Assembly (NCBI GenBank): GCA_007844125.1
Contig: CM017556.1
Coordinates: forward strand, 71,796,697-71,860,696
DNA length: 64,000 nt
Origin: Sinonovacula constricta
Lineage: Eukaryota > Mollusca > Bivalvia > Cardiida > Solecurtidae
Direction: 5' to 3'
The notes beneath the pieces are model-generated. The model worked only from the letters and a program-made list of their open reading frames with translations, was not told the DNA's origin and ran no database searches. Shown in pieces: positions 1 to 12,777 of this stretch. Every line of letters starts with the position of its first letter. Positions within the stretch are counted from its first letter, which is position 1. A program made the translations under genes and the position numbers.

Positions 1-624
1 CAACGACCACGAAGCCAAGAACTACAACATCACCTACAACGACCACGGCGCAAAAAACGACCACATCACCTACAAGGACCATATCACCTACAACTACATC
101 ACCACCTACAACAACAACATCACCTACCATTACAACATCATCCACAACTACAACATCACCTACGACAACCACATCACCAACAACTACAACATCACCTACA
201 ACTAAAACATCATCCGCATATACAACATCACCTACGACAACCACATCACTACCAACTACAACATCGCCTACAACTACAACATTACCTACAACAACAGGTA
301 GAATTCCATCTGAGGGAATGATAGAGGTTGCGACGTCTGCCTGTACTGAAAATCAAACCCTAACAGCGAATTGTCCTAGTGGCAGAATAATAGCAGTGAC
401 GGATATCTCAGTAGCGTTTAAGCTCGTGAATGATTCCAATTGTTACGGTGATACGAATGATTGTAAGGAGCCGGCGAAAATTGATGATAACTTTTTGCGA
501 GAATTTACAGGGAGAACATATGGTACAGGGACTGGATCTGATCAACGGGCAGCAGAAGAATGTAACACGATGGATTATGATGCCATTTCCAAGTATACAA
601 ATTTGACTTACCAATGCATCAACG
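1..624 (+). CDS. Gene 1 exon A1: Thr-rich tract plus lectin-like (SUEL/Gal_Lectin-like) domain
   Basis: The frame starts at position 3 and is open from the window edge. About 95 codons of TTTTSP-type repeats run to the GRIPSEG linker near 300. A ~97-residue domain follows, from TSAC to YQCIN. It has six cysteines, the pattern C-x(8)-NCPSGRIIAVTDI near its start, and KYTNLTYQC at its end. These fit the start and end signatures of the sea-urchin egg lectin / rhamnose-binding lectin family, which binds galactose or rhamnose, although the middle is divergent. N-glycosylation sequons NQT, NDS and NLT are present. The exon ends CATCAACG|gtaagt at 624 with one base of a codon left (phase 1). The open frame carries on to 692, but that part is intron read-through: the copy at 9587 and the minus-strand copies end at the same splice site. 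Confidence 0.78.
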
Positions 625-3045
625 GTAAGTATTATGTCTGCATAAATAGAAAACATTATCAATACAAATGCCAAGAATTATCAAAAAAATAAAACATACT
701 TGTCACAAGTTATGTCGACCAGTTCGGTCTCTACTAATTGGCGCCTCATTATCAATTGATTTATCGCTAAATGTGTGTAGCTGATATGTTTAAAGTACCT
801 TTTGCCATATATTTGAGGTTTAGAAATTATTTATCTTGCATTTTAACACTAACATTTACCTCTATAAACAAAAAGCATTCTGCGGTGACAAAGTAAAAGA
901 TATATCAAGGCAAAGATGGGGATTATTTCAATGCAATTGAATAGCTGCCCCTTTTACTTTCCCTGCCAATTTTCGTATCGTTAAGCAAGCGATACACTTT
1001 TATGATCAATCATGTGAAACTTACTTGAAGCATGTTATCTCGATAAGCTCTGTCTTAATTAGTGTGCGCCTCATTATTACATGATTTCTCGCTTAATTCA
1101 TGTATTCATGTAGATTATAATTTTAAGTACGTTTCGCAATATACTTTTGGTTTAATCATCATTTATGTTGTAATGAGATATTGTAAATATTACCACGTCT
1201 AAGTACTCTTGGTATGTTCAAATTGTTTTAGGAAAATAGTTAGACAATTTAAAAAATTTAAATGTTTATCGCTTTACCACAATTCAAAGGTAGTCACTGT
1301 TACTGAGAAAACACGTCGTGGTTTCTTTAGATATTGTCTTAGTAAATGAAACGTATCAGTTCAGGTCAAGAATCGGACCCTTTTAAAGTATCCGATTATT
1401 TTCGACTATTACGTTCTTGGACAGGTTTTAATATGATTTAACGTTCAAATAATCATTATTTTAAAAGAAAATGTTATTCAAATGTTTACTCTTAAAAAAC
1501 ATGGTATATTATTATGTAAACGCCATGATGGCCATGTAAAAATCGACCTTTATGTAACGTTAAATATAAATTTGTGGGTTAAATAACATTACATCTGTAA
1601 TTCACATCAACATATGTTTGATAAAAGTCAGAGAAAGGACGTTTATTTCCTTATTGAATTTTACATGTATGTATGTCTATCATTTTAAAATCAAGGTCTT
1701 TCAACTGTTATATATTTTCAATTTACTTTTTTTCCTCAAGAAACAAGCATACACGAAATGTGTGTTGATGTCAGTCACACAGGTCAAAAAGATAGGGCCC
1801 TCTATCTGTGGAACAGGGGATATCCAGGAACGGGCATTCTTGCTACTGATAAATCCTGCTCATGCTCTGTGACAGCCTCCTCAGCCACTTCCAATATCGT
1901 TATGTACACACTTCACATGGATCTATACAATGACACCACCGGCTGCGGGCAGAGCCTCACTGTGACAGACCTTGGCGGAAGTTCCTTGCATACATTAAAT
2001 TGTGAAACAACTGCATTTGTTAATATTTCTAATGATAAATTCGAGCAGTCATACATTAGGATCGAGCTATCAAACAGTGCAGTGTCATCCAATGGCCGGT
2101 TTTGGATCGGGTTTAAAGGTAATCAAGTTGTTAGCTTTTATTGTGTACTCAGCATACACACAGCAGTATAGTGATGACCATTGCTTTTTTATAAGTTAAA
2201 AAAATCAAATGGGCATTGTGAATATTTTAATATGTTAATGCTAATTATAAAGTGATTATACGGACGACTAATTTGCATGTTAAATGGAAAGTAGTTTTGA
2301 ACTTTATTAAAACGACAATAGCGTTAACTCTTCAGAGGAGAGTGTAATAATAAATTATGCAATAGTAATATATATTGATATATTGGTAAACTAATATACC
2401 ATGTTAAGAACATGGACAAATGCATGTACTCTGGGCTTTTAGCGACTTTGTCATACTGTGGTTCTGAATATTAGAACTGTCTTGTTTAATGGTTGTAATA
2501 ATCGAAATTAAAGAAAAACGCGCATACACTAAGAAAGTATATAGATTGCTAGAAATTGCAAATGAATGTAGAAATGAAGGAAAGAGTAAATAGAAAGTTA
2601 TTGCGAGACTTTATATAAAGCCCATCACGAAAATGATGACAACGTGAATTTTTAAAGTTTTAATCTATGAGGTAATAAACGACATTTACAAATACTGTTA
2701 CCATGCATTTATTTACTATCTATGAAATGCTGGACCTCATAACATACTCTCTATGTTACACTTTGTAAAAGTCGTTGACAAAAACCTCGTCATACATTAT
2801 TAATCAATGCAACCGTCATCAAGTTATTTGGTAATTCGTTACTTTTTAAAAACAGATTACACTTTCATTTACATGATTTCACGTGTTTACAAAGAGGAAC
2901 AACTGTGTCAAATCAAAATTGGTGTCCGTTAATAGACTTTGTTCTCTTGTGAGTCAGAGTTATCACCCATTATCTTTTGTGGTGAACAGAAAACAACTTA
3001 TATTCGTAAATATCTTGCTTGTTAACTCAAAAGTCTAATAACTTT

Positions 3046-3142
<97 letters not shown>

Positions 3143-6100
3143 TTGTCAATTAAATTTTTAACTGTTTAATGTGCCACTCCTACAAGCCGACGGTTTATGT
3201 AGCATAATGTTTTACTTACAATTGTTACTATTGATGATAAGCCCATATCTAAGAATATATTATACAATATAAGAAATATTCATTAGAAAAAAATAAATAA
3301 AACAAAAAAGAATGGTGTCTCTGAATACATCACCAGCACGTTTTGTCTTTCAATTACAGCTACAGAAAATGGAGCTTCCGTTACTGTCGCTTGTCCTGCA
3401 GGTAAGAGTTGTTGACACACTACCTGGCCATGTTCTTTTCTTATCAAAAATGTTGTTTTGATCGGGTGAATGTCGTTAATATCTTTACACGCTTACATTT
3501 ATTCTTAGATTTATCAACCAAGGTCAGGAAAAATAGTTACATCGTGTAAACAAATATGGTTCTACTGGCGATTTGCAGCTATTATAAGTAGAGACTGGCC
3601 CCGATAAATGTCTGGCTAGAGTCAAGGCACAACGCTGGTCAAAAGGAAGTCCGTAGCAAATAAAAGTTGAACCTGATCAGGATTTTTACTCGTACACTGA
3701 AGGGTTAAAAGGTCCAAACATACATAATCTTACCGATATGCTTGCTGTAAGCTCCGATCAGATTACAGTTAAAGAGACCCTTATTGAAAAAAGAAAAATA
3801 AACAACAAATAACACAATTTTTCTCTGGTAAAAAATGCTTGTCTTAGCCGAAGACATCGACATATAGTCTGTGCAAAAAGAGCAGCATATTGAATAAACT
3901 TTCTATTAAAATCATTCACTTGGCGACACAAGCACCATATTTGGCACAAACGATGTCAATTCTTTATTCCTTACAAAAAGACACGGTAACCAGCGTCAGA
4001 ACTTTCAAAAATACCCGCCAGTTAACGTCGACCACAACGGCTAAATAGACAAAGGCAGGAAAACAACAACACAAGAAGAAAAGAAAGAAACCCACACACA
4101 ACAAACAAAACAATTTTCTTTAAATAATTTAAAATTTAATATTTCTCCTCTAAAATAAACGCATTCATACAGGCCCATTGATTTTAACCTTAATTCAATA
4201 AGGCTACAGGTCTTCTCTTTGAAAATGGTGCCAATCTGATAAAAAGTGCATATTTATGGGGAGGAGTGCCAGTAAAAACAAAGCAAAAAATTAAGTTTGC
4301 GAAATGATTCTAGGAAAATTATTCCCTTTATGTAAGTGAATAGAAACCAACAAAATCGCATCACTAGCATCCTATTTAAGTGACGTAATGGCAAAATCAA
4401 ACATGGCAACATTCGGCCATCTTCAGATGCTTATGTTTGGAACTGAAAAAAGGTCTATAATCTGACAGTTAATGTTGGAATTCTTGTCTCTTCATCTCTC
4501 GTGTCGTGCCCTATATAGGTGAGACAATTTGAGCAGTCTCCATACACTTTACGTGAGATTGCACAGTAGGTATAACATCGGGATTTTAGTACCTTTCTTA
4601 CATATAATATGCCAACTGCAGATAAATCCTCGGCTTTTCATGAACTGTTTTTTAACTTATTAGCTCTTAACAATACTACATTTTATTTTGTTGGTAGACT
4701 GTTTTCTAAATTTCGATGTTTTCTTTCGTAGTTTTTACATTTCACTTTTGACACTTTTGGAACATGATGTCATGGATTATATGCCATATTTAAATTGATC
4801 TTGTTACATATCAGCGCTTGGGATGTTTTATTTGTTCTTATAATATATCAGCGCTTGGGTTGTTTTATGTGTTCCTATAATATGTTATAATATATCAGCG
4901 CTTGGGCTGTTTTATTTCAAATTGATCTCTCGTTTGGGGTTTTTGTTTTTACTTTGCCGAGGCTTTTATCTACTGTACATACTGTACATATGTTTATAGT
5001 TTAATTTGTTGCTAGTTGTTATGTATGTATATAAGTTCATTGTATCTGTTTTATCTCCCGATGCAGGTGCTTACTGTTAGTTGATTCACTTTGACGGGAT
5101 ATTGTTATTTACACTGTTTGTTTACTAGAAAAACCTTCAGGAAGTGCGAGGTTTGAGCGTTCCACAAACCAGGTTTAAGCACCCCAGTTGGCTCTTTTGC
5201 CGATTGACCGTTCCAAGGCGGTAACTGATGGTTTTTCTTTATGTGTGTTATATCTCGTCTCTGTGTTTTTGTCACATTTGCATTTACCTTGTTTTCCTTT
5301 GTCTATTGGTAGATAAAATTTAAATATCTGTGAAAATTTTGATAAGACCTTTTCTTATTTACTTATTTCTCATTCCCCACCCATGGAGATATTAAGCAAT
5401 GACATATGTGTTAATGTCATCAAATTATAGAACCAGCACTATAAGTTGTAAAATACTCAAAACCATTGGCAGATTAAGATAGAGTTCGCAGATAGAGTAC
5501 AGACATGAAATAACCTTGTTTTTTAATTGATACACGAATGTTTTTCTTTGTGTTTCTTTTAAAATGCTTAATTTATTGATAAACATTGCCTTGTACAAGA
5601 ATCGAAATTAGGATTACATTAAGCGCCTTTAATGCGCGTTTTGCTGTTTCTCTGGTACCATCTTTCAAAGCTGATAGGGCATGTTTTGTACCAAAGCATT
5701 TTTGTTCAGTCTCACTTATAACGAGGGTTACTGCGCGCTGTCTGTACACATTCCAAAAAAAAAGCTTCAAAGTGGGTCCACAGTCTACACATTATTTGGA
5801 GCTTGCTTATTGCTAATGCTATTGGTGACTTTCTCGTTTTTCATTCAACTTATTTTACCAAACACATTTGCTGCTTTCTTCTTTTACCCTCTGACACAGT
5901 ATGTTTGTGACAGGCCCACTTTAACCCCATATTAAGTTGGTAAATGAACTTCAACTTCGAACAATTGTCGTCAACTGGAATCACACGTTGTTTTGTGTTT
6001 TGTATTGTTTGCAAAAGCACACTTACATATATATTCAGCCAATGTTATATTGGCGCTTACTTAAATGCACAGAGATGCCCGCTAGACTGTGGTCCCAATT

Positions 6101-9100
6101 TAAGTCATTAAGTTCGTCAATTCGATTGGGTGTCCCAGGCCAAAGTGAAAATAAAGATATCAGGCATCATAAACATATACGTCATTTCTTCGAAGCTCTT
6201 CACAAAAAATGTCAAAATGTAACTTGACATGATCATCTGGGAATTCATAGTCGAAAGTATAAAACACGAAAAGGTTCAATGGCAATTACCACAAATATTA
6301 AAAAATAAACTACAGTAAAAGCTCTCCAGGCGCCTCTGAGCAGCAACACCATCTTAGCAGCAACCCTTTCCCCACACAACTTTTAAGCGCATTTGAACTT
6401 CTGAGCAGCATCCCCTCTGAGTAAAGGTAAACGGCCATTCAAATCTGTCCCTAAAGGCTGTGATAACCTCTGCTGAGCATCACATGGGGGCTATTTAAGA
6501 AGTTTCACTTTTTCTGTTAATTGATGAGGAATCTTGGTTGACTGATTTAGTATAGGTGCTAATCAAGTGTCTGTTTGACAGGTGACCAGTTAGTTGTGAA
6601 AAAAAACCCCTGATAACCTAGTTTTGAAAAATAGTGCTTTTAGAAAGAGTATTATCAGTTAATTGGCAATAGTAACTACTAATGTGTTTATCAAATCCCC
6701 CAAAACTATTGGTGACTTAGCAAATAGTGAAAAAGACAATAATTGTTCTTTATCTGCAGCTTACAATTCCAATTTATGGTGATTAAGTTTTAATGCCTCT
6801 ACATTATCTACTTTCATAGTTTAGTTCTCAGTTTCAGTTACTTTGTTTACTATCACTTTGTTCACTTTGTTAATATCCTATCTAAGTGGTACAACTAAAA
6901 GGGACCCCTGTATCGAGATTAAAAAAATGAGAAAAGAAAGTACCAACAATGTAACAATAAATGGTTATGTACTATGAAAATGTGTACAGTACTAACATGA
7001 TATTGAAGCCCCGCCATCTAAACCGTTTCTAAAGTCAGAATATTTTGAAATAAAAAAGGACAAACGATGACGTATTATACGAAGCAGTTGTTGACGACAT
7101 ACGATAAAAATGCAGTGACGCCGTATGCCTCTTTTAATAGAAACCTTTCTTAAACCTACATATTCACAATAAAGTGAAACTTAGCTTGATAGAACACTAT
7201 CTGAAAAAAGACCTGAATGACGAATACTCAGGAAATAGGCAAATCTGAAAAGAAAAATATTGGCTTTACAAAAAATGAAAGCATATACAACTTTTAAGTG
7301 ATACGGATTGTATTAGAAAACGGTTTTGCCTGTTCAGACAGCTCTGCGAATCAAAAAAGATATAATGACAATGCCCTATGAGCAACATGTACAAAAAATT
7401 GCAAAAGTACAGGCAGATATTCACATTGTCCCTTTAAACAATAAAAGGCAAATCCAAAAGTCACTGCCTTGGGACGGTCAGTCTGCAAAAAGAGACTGAC
7501 TGGGATGCTTAAACCGGTTTTACAGAGCTCAAACCACGCACCTGCTGAGGGGTTTCTCAACTGCAAGCATTGAAAAGAAAAAGAAATGTCCAAGCTCTGA
7601 ATTCTTTAGATAAAATATAACGTCGTTAAAAGAATTTAGTGACGAGATAAATTAGGTCCAAATGATATTTAGAAGACAGAGAAGCATTAGTTCTATTAAA
7701 AGAAATGCAAAGAATTTGATTGTAAATGAAATTAATTTTTTAAATCAAGAAAGAAATGACCAGAGAACAGTAACTGGCTGTACCATTATGTTAAGTGTGA
7801 ATGGAACCAAATTCCAATGTCCGTCAAATTCAAAATAAACTTAACACACCTTATAGGGTGTATTAATTGTTGTTTATCATTTCCCGTTGTTTTTTTCCTG
7901 ATCGCCACAATGCACAGGCAACAATGTTGCAATCATAAATAAGGAAATATAACATGGTCCTTTGATCATTGCAACATATACCAAAATATGAAAAAGCAAT
8001 TATCAAACATATTCACACGCAAGTCAAATGTAAAAATAAAATAAAATCTATGATGAGTCATTAAACAAAAGGCAAACCCAACGGTTACTGCTTTGGAGCT
8101 TTGGAACGGTTAGTCAGCTAAAAGGACGACTGTGGCGTTTAAACCGGTTTTACAGAGCTCTAATCTAGTAAATGTCATCCGATTCAAAGTGTTCAGCATG
8201 GATGTTAAACATTCCCAATTGGCTTAGGTGGTACTTAATGTGGTCAAAATTCTCCGCATTCCAGTATCCTGGAAACATTTCTGAATGTGACCATATCGTG
8301 CTTGTGTAGCACGTTCCTTAACTGACATCGATTAACTACTAACACTGAAATCACATCAACCTAAAACAAACCAGTTTAGGCTGCGTTTTATTTATGATTT
8401 GAATTTCGGCCATCCTGAAAAATGGCTGCTGAAATGGCAATCATCCTGTTTCGAACCTGGATTACATTTTTCATTAGAGCTGTTTCACAAGCATAAGAGT
8501 CAAAATAAATGGATTTATCACCAAGTGATTTTTTTTAATCCAAACGTCTGCACTAAAGGGCCTGCAACTTGTTTTTTTCTGCCATGGATGCGTTTGTCCA
8601 GCAAATATATAACAATTGAAGCCGGCTGGCATAGAAAGGCCGATGTAACACTTTTACACTGAGAGCATTCGGAGCTAATTCCTGATGACTTTGTAACAAC
8701 CTTTTCCAACCGCCTTTTGAAGTATTTGACGTGTAGATTGAAAACGTAAAGCGTCTGTGAATGTCATCTCGCTTGATAGCAATTTAACCTTGTTGAAAAT
8801 GAGGAAGATATAAACAGTTAGAAAAAGTGCGTGTTGCAAAGAAGATTACCTGCCTGTTAACAATCTATTAAAATAATAACAGAATTTGCAAATTAGCTTT
8901 TAGGAGTTATTAAATGCGAGATTTATTATAAAGTAGAGTGGATCTATCTTTCAACCATAATAACAAATTTTACTTCAGCAACAACGACCTCGTCGCCAAC
9001 AACTACAACATCACCAATGACGACCACGAAGCCATCAACTACAACAATACCTACAACGACCACGGCGCGAAGAACGACAACATCACCTTCAACGACCATT

Positions 9101-12100
9101 ACACCTACAACTACATCATCACCTACAACTACAACTTCACCTACAATTACAGCATCACCTACAATTACAACATCATCCACAAACACAACATCACCCACGA
9201 CAACCACATCACCACCAACTACAACATCGCCTACAACTGCAACATCACTTACAATGACAGGTAGAATTCCATCTGAGGGAATAACAGTGATGGTGACGTC
9301 TGCGTGTTCTGAAAGCCAAACTCTAACAGCGAATTGTCCTAGTGGCAGTATAATAGCAGTGACGGATATCTCAGCAGCGTTTAAGCTCGTGAATGATTCC
9401 AATTGTTACGGTGATGCGAATGATTGTAAGGAGCTGGCGAAAATTGATGATAACTTTTTGAGAGGATTTATAGGGAGAACATATGGTACAGGGACTGCAT
9501 CTGATCAACGAGCAGCAGGAGAATGTACCACGATGGATTATGATGCCATTTCCAAGTATACAAATTTGACTTACCAATGCATCAACGGTAAGTATTATGT
9601 CTGCATAAATATAAAACATTATCAATACAAATGTCAAGGATTATCAAACAAATAAAACATACTTGTCGCAAGTTATGTCGACCAGATCGGTCTCTACTAA
9701 TTGGCGCATCATTATCAATTGATTTATCGCTAAATGTGTGTAGCTGATATGTTTTAAGTACCTTTTGCCATATATTTGAGTTTAAGAAATTATTTATCTT
9801 GCATTTTAACACAATCAATATTTACCTCTATAAACAAAAAAAGCATACTGCGGTGACAGAATAAAAGATATATCACGGCAAAAATCGGGATTATTGTAAT
9901 GCAATTGAATAGCTGTCCCTTTTACTTTCCCTGCCAATTTTCGTATCGTTAAGCAAGCTGACATTTTGCGATACACTTGTATGATCAATCATGTGAAACT
10001 AACTTGTAGCATGCTATCTCGATAAGCTCTGTCTGAATTAGTGTGCGCCTCATTAACACATGGTTTCTTGTTTAATTTGTTCAAATTGTTTCAGAAAAAT
10101 AGTTAAACAATTTAATAACTCAAATGTTGGTCGCTTTACCTCAATTCAAAAGAAGTCACTGATACTGAGAAAACACGACCTGGTTACTTTAGATATTGTG
10201 TAAGTAAATGAAACGTATCAGTTCAGGTCAAGAATCGGACCGTTTTAAAGTGCCGGAATTTTTTCGACTATTACGTTCCTGGACAGGTTTTTAATATGAG
10301 TTAACGTTCAGATAATCATTATTTTAAAAGAATATGTATACTCTTAAAACACATGGTATAGTATTATGTAAACGCTATAATGACCATGTAAAAATCGACC
10401 TTTATGTAACGTTATATATAAATTAATGGGTTAAATAAAATTACAGCTGTAGTTCACATCAACATATGTTTGATAAAAGTCAGAAAAACGACTTTAATGA
10501 CCTTATTGAATTTTACATGCATTTCTATCATTTTAAAATCAAGGTATTTCAACTGTTCTGTTATATATTTCCAATTTACTTTTTTTCCTCAAGAAACAAG
10601 CATACACGAAATGTGTGTGGATGTGAGTCACACAGGTCAAACAGACAGGGCCCTCTATCTGTGGAACAGGGGATATCCAGAATCGGGCATCCTTGATACT
10701 GATAATTCCTGCTCATGTTCTGTGACAGCCTCCTCAGCCACTTCCAATATCGTAATGTACACACTCCACATGGATCTATACAATGACACCACCGACTGCC
10801 ACCAGAGCCTCACTGTGACAGACCTCGGCGGAAGTTCCTTGCATACATTCAATTGTGAAACAACTGCATTTGTTAATATTTCTAATGAAAAATTCGAGCA
10901 GTCATACATCAAGATCGAGCTATCAAACAGTGCAGTGTCATCCAATGGCCGGTTTTGGATCGGGTTTGAAGGTAATCAAGTTGTTAGCTTTTATTGTGTA
11001 TTCATCATACACAAAGCAGTATAGTGATGACCATTGCTTTTTTGTAAGTTAAAAAAATCAAATGGGCATTATGAATATTTTAATATGTTCATGCTAATTA
11101 TAAAGTGATTATACGGACGACTAAATTGCATGTTAAATGGAAAGTAGTTTTGAACTTTATTAAAACGACAATAGCGTTAACTCTTCAGAGGAGAATGTAA
11201 TAATATATAATGCAAATGCAGATAGATTGGTAAACTAATTGTACCATGTTTAGTACATGGACAAATGCATGTACTGACTCTGGGCTTTTAGCGACTTTGT
11301 CATACTGTGGTTCTGAAAGTTAGAACTGTTTTGTTTAATGGTTTTAATAATCGGAAATAAAGAAAAACGCGCATACACTAAGAAAGTATATAGATTGCAA
11401 GAAATTGCAAATGAAAGTAGAAATGAAGAAAAAAGTAAATAGAAAGTTATTGTGAAACTTTATATGAAGCCCATCGCGGAAATGATGACAACGAGAATTT
11501 TTTAAGTTTTAATTTATGAAGTACAAAACGACATTTACAAATACTGTTACCATGCATTTATTTACTATCTATGGAATGCTGGACCTCATAACATACTCTC
11601 TTTGTCGCACTTCATAAAAGTCGTTGACAAAAAAGCTCGCCATACATTATTAATCAATGCAACCGTTATCAAGTTATTACATGATTTCATGTGTTTACAA
11701 AGTGCAATAACTCTGTCAAAATCAAAATTGGTGTCCGTTAAAAGACTTTGTTCCTTTGTGATTTAGAGTTATTAACCCTTTTGTGGTGAGCAGGTAACAA
11801 CATTTATAAGTAAATATGTTTCTTTTCAACATTTATGTCAATTAAAGTTTTAACTGTTAAATGTGCCTGTCCTAAAAGCCGATAGTGTATGTGGCATAAT
11901 GCTTTACTTACACTTGTTTGTATCGATGATAAGCCCACGTGTCTATATAGTAATTTATTATACAATATAAGAAATATCAATTAGAAAAATACAACAAAGA
12001 ATGGGGTCTCTGAATGCACGTTTTTCAATTACAGCTACAGAAAGTGGAGCTTCCGTTACTGTCGCTTGTCCTGCAGGTAAGAGCTTTCGACACACTAAAT

Positions 12101-12736
12101 GGACTTGTTCTTTGCTTATCGAAAATGTTGTTTTGATCGAGTAAATGTCGTTAATATCTTAAAACGCTTACATTTATTTTAAGATTTATCAATTAAAGTC
12201 AGGAAAAAGTTACACATCTTGCACACAATTATGGTTCTTCTGGCGACTTGCAGCCATTATAATTAGAGACTGGCCCATATAAATGTATGGTTAGAGTCAC
12301 GGCATAACGCTGCCCAGAAGGAAAACCGCCGCAAATAAAAGTAGAACTTGATTAGGATTCTTATCGGTACATGGATGGGTTAAGGAGTTAACACATAAAT
12401 AATCTAACCAATATGCTTGCTGTAACCTCCTATCATATTACAATTAAAGCGACCCTCATTAAAGATTAACAACAAATAGCACAGTTTTTCTTTTGTAAAA
12501 ACATGTTTCTTTTAGCCGACATTTACAAAGAGTCTGATCAAAAAGAGCAGCATATTAAATAACCTTTCTTTCCGAATCATTCACTTAGTCACACAAACAT
12601 GATATTTTGCACAAACGATGTAAATTCTTTATTTTTTACCAAAACAAACGGTAACCAGCGTTCGGACTTTTAAACATGCCCGCCAGGTCCACGACAAAAT
12701 GGGAAAAGGCACAAAAACAAGAACAACAACTTAATG

Positions 12737-12777
<41 letters not shown>

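Noticed and set aside
5573..5935. Overlapping short frames on both strands
   Set aside because: They lie in intron sequence duplicated at 13380-13870, where the frames are broken by small indels, so no coding constraint.
8938..9402. Asn/Tyr-rich plus-strand frame and Val-rich minus-strand frame over the unit 2 Thr-rich tract
   Set aside because: Both are shadows of the Thr-rich part of exon 8979-9587.
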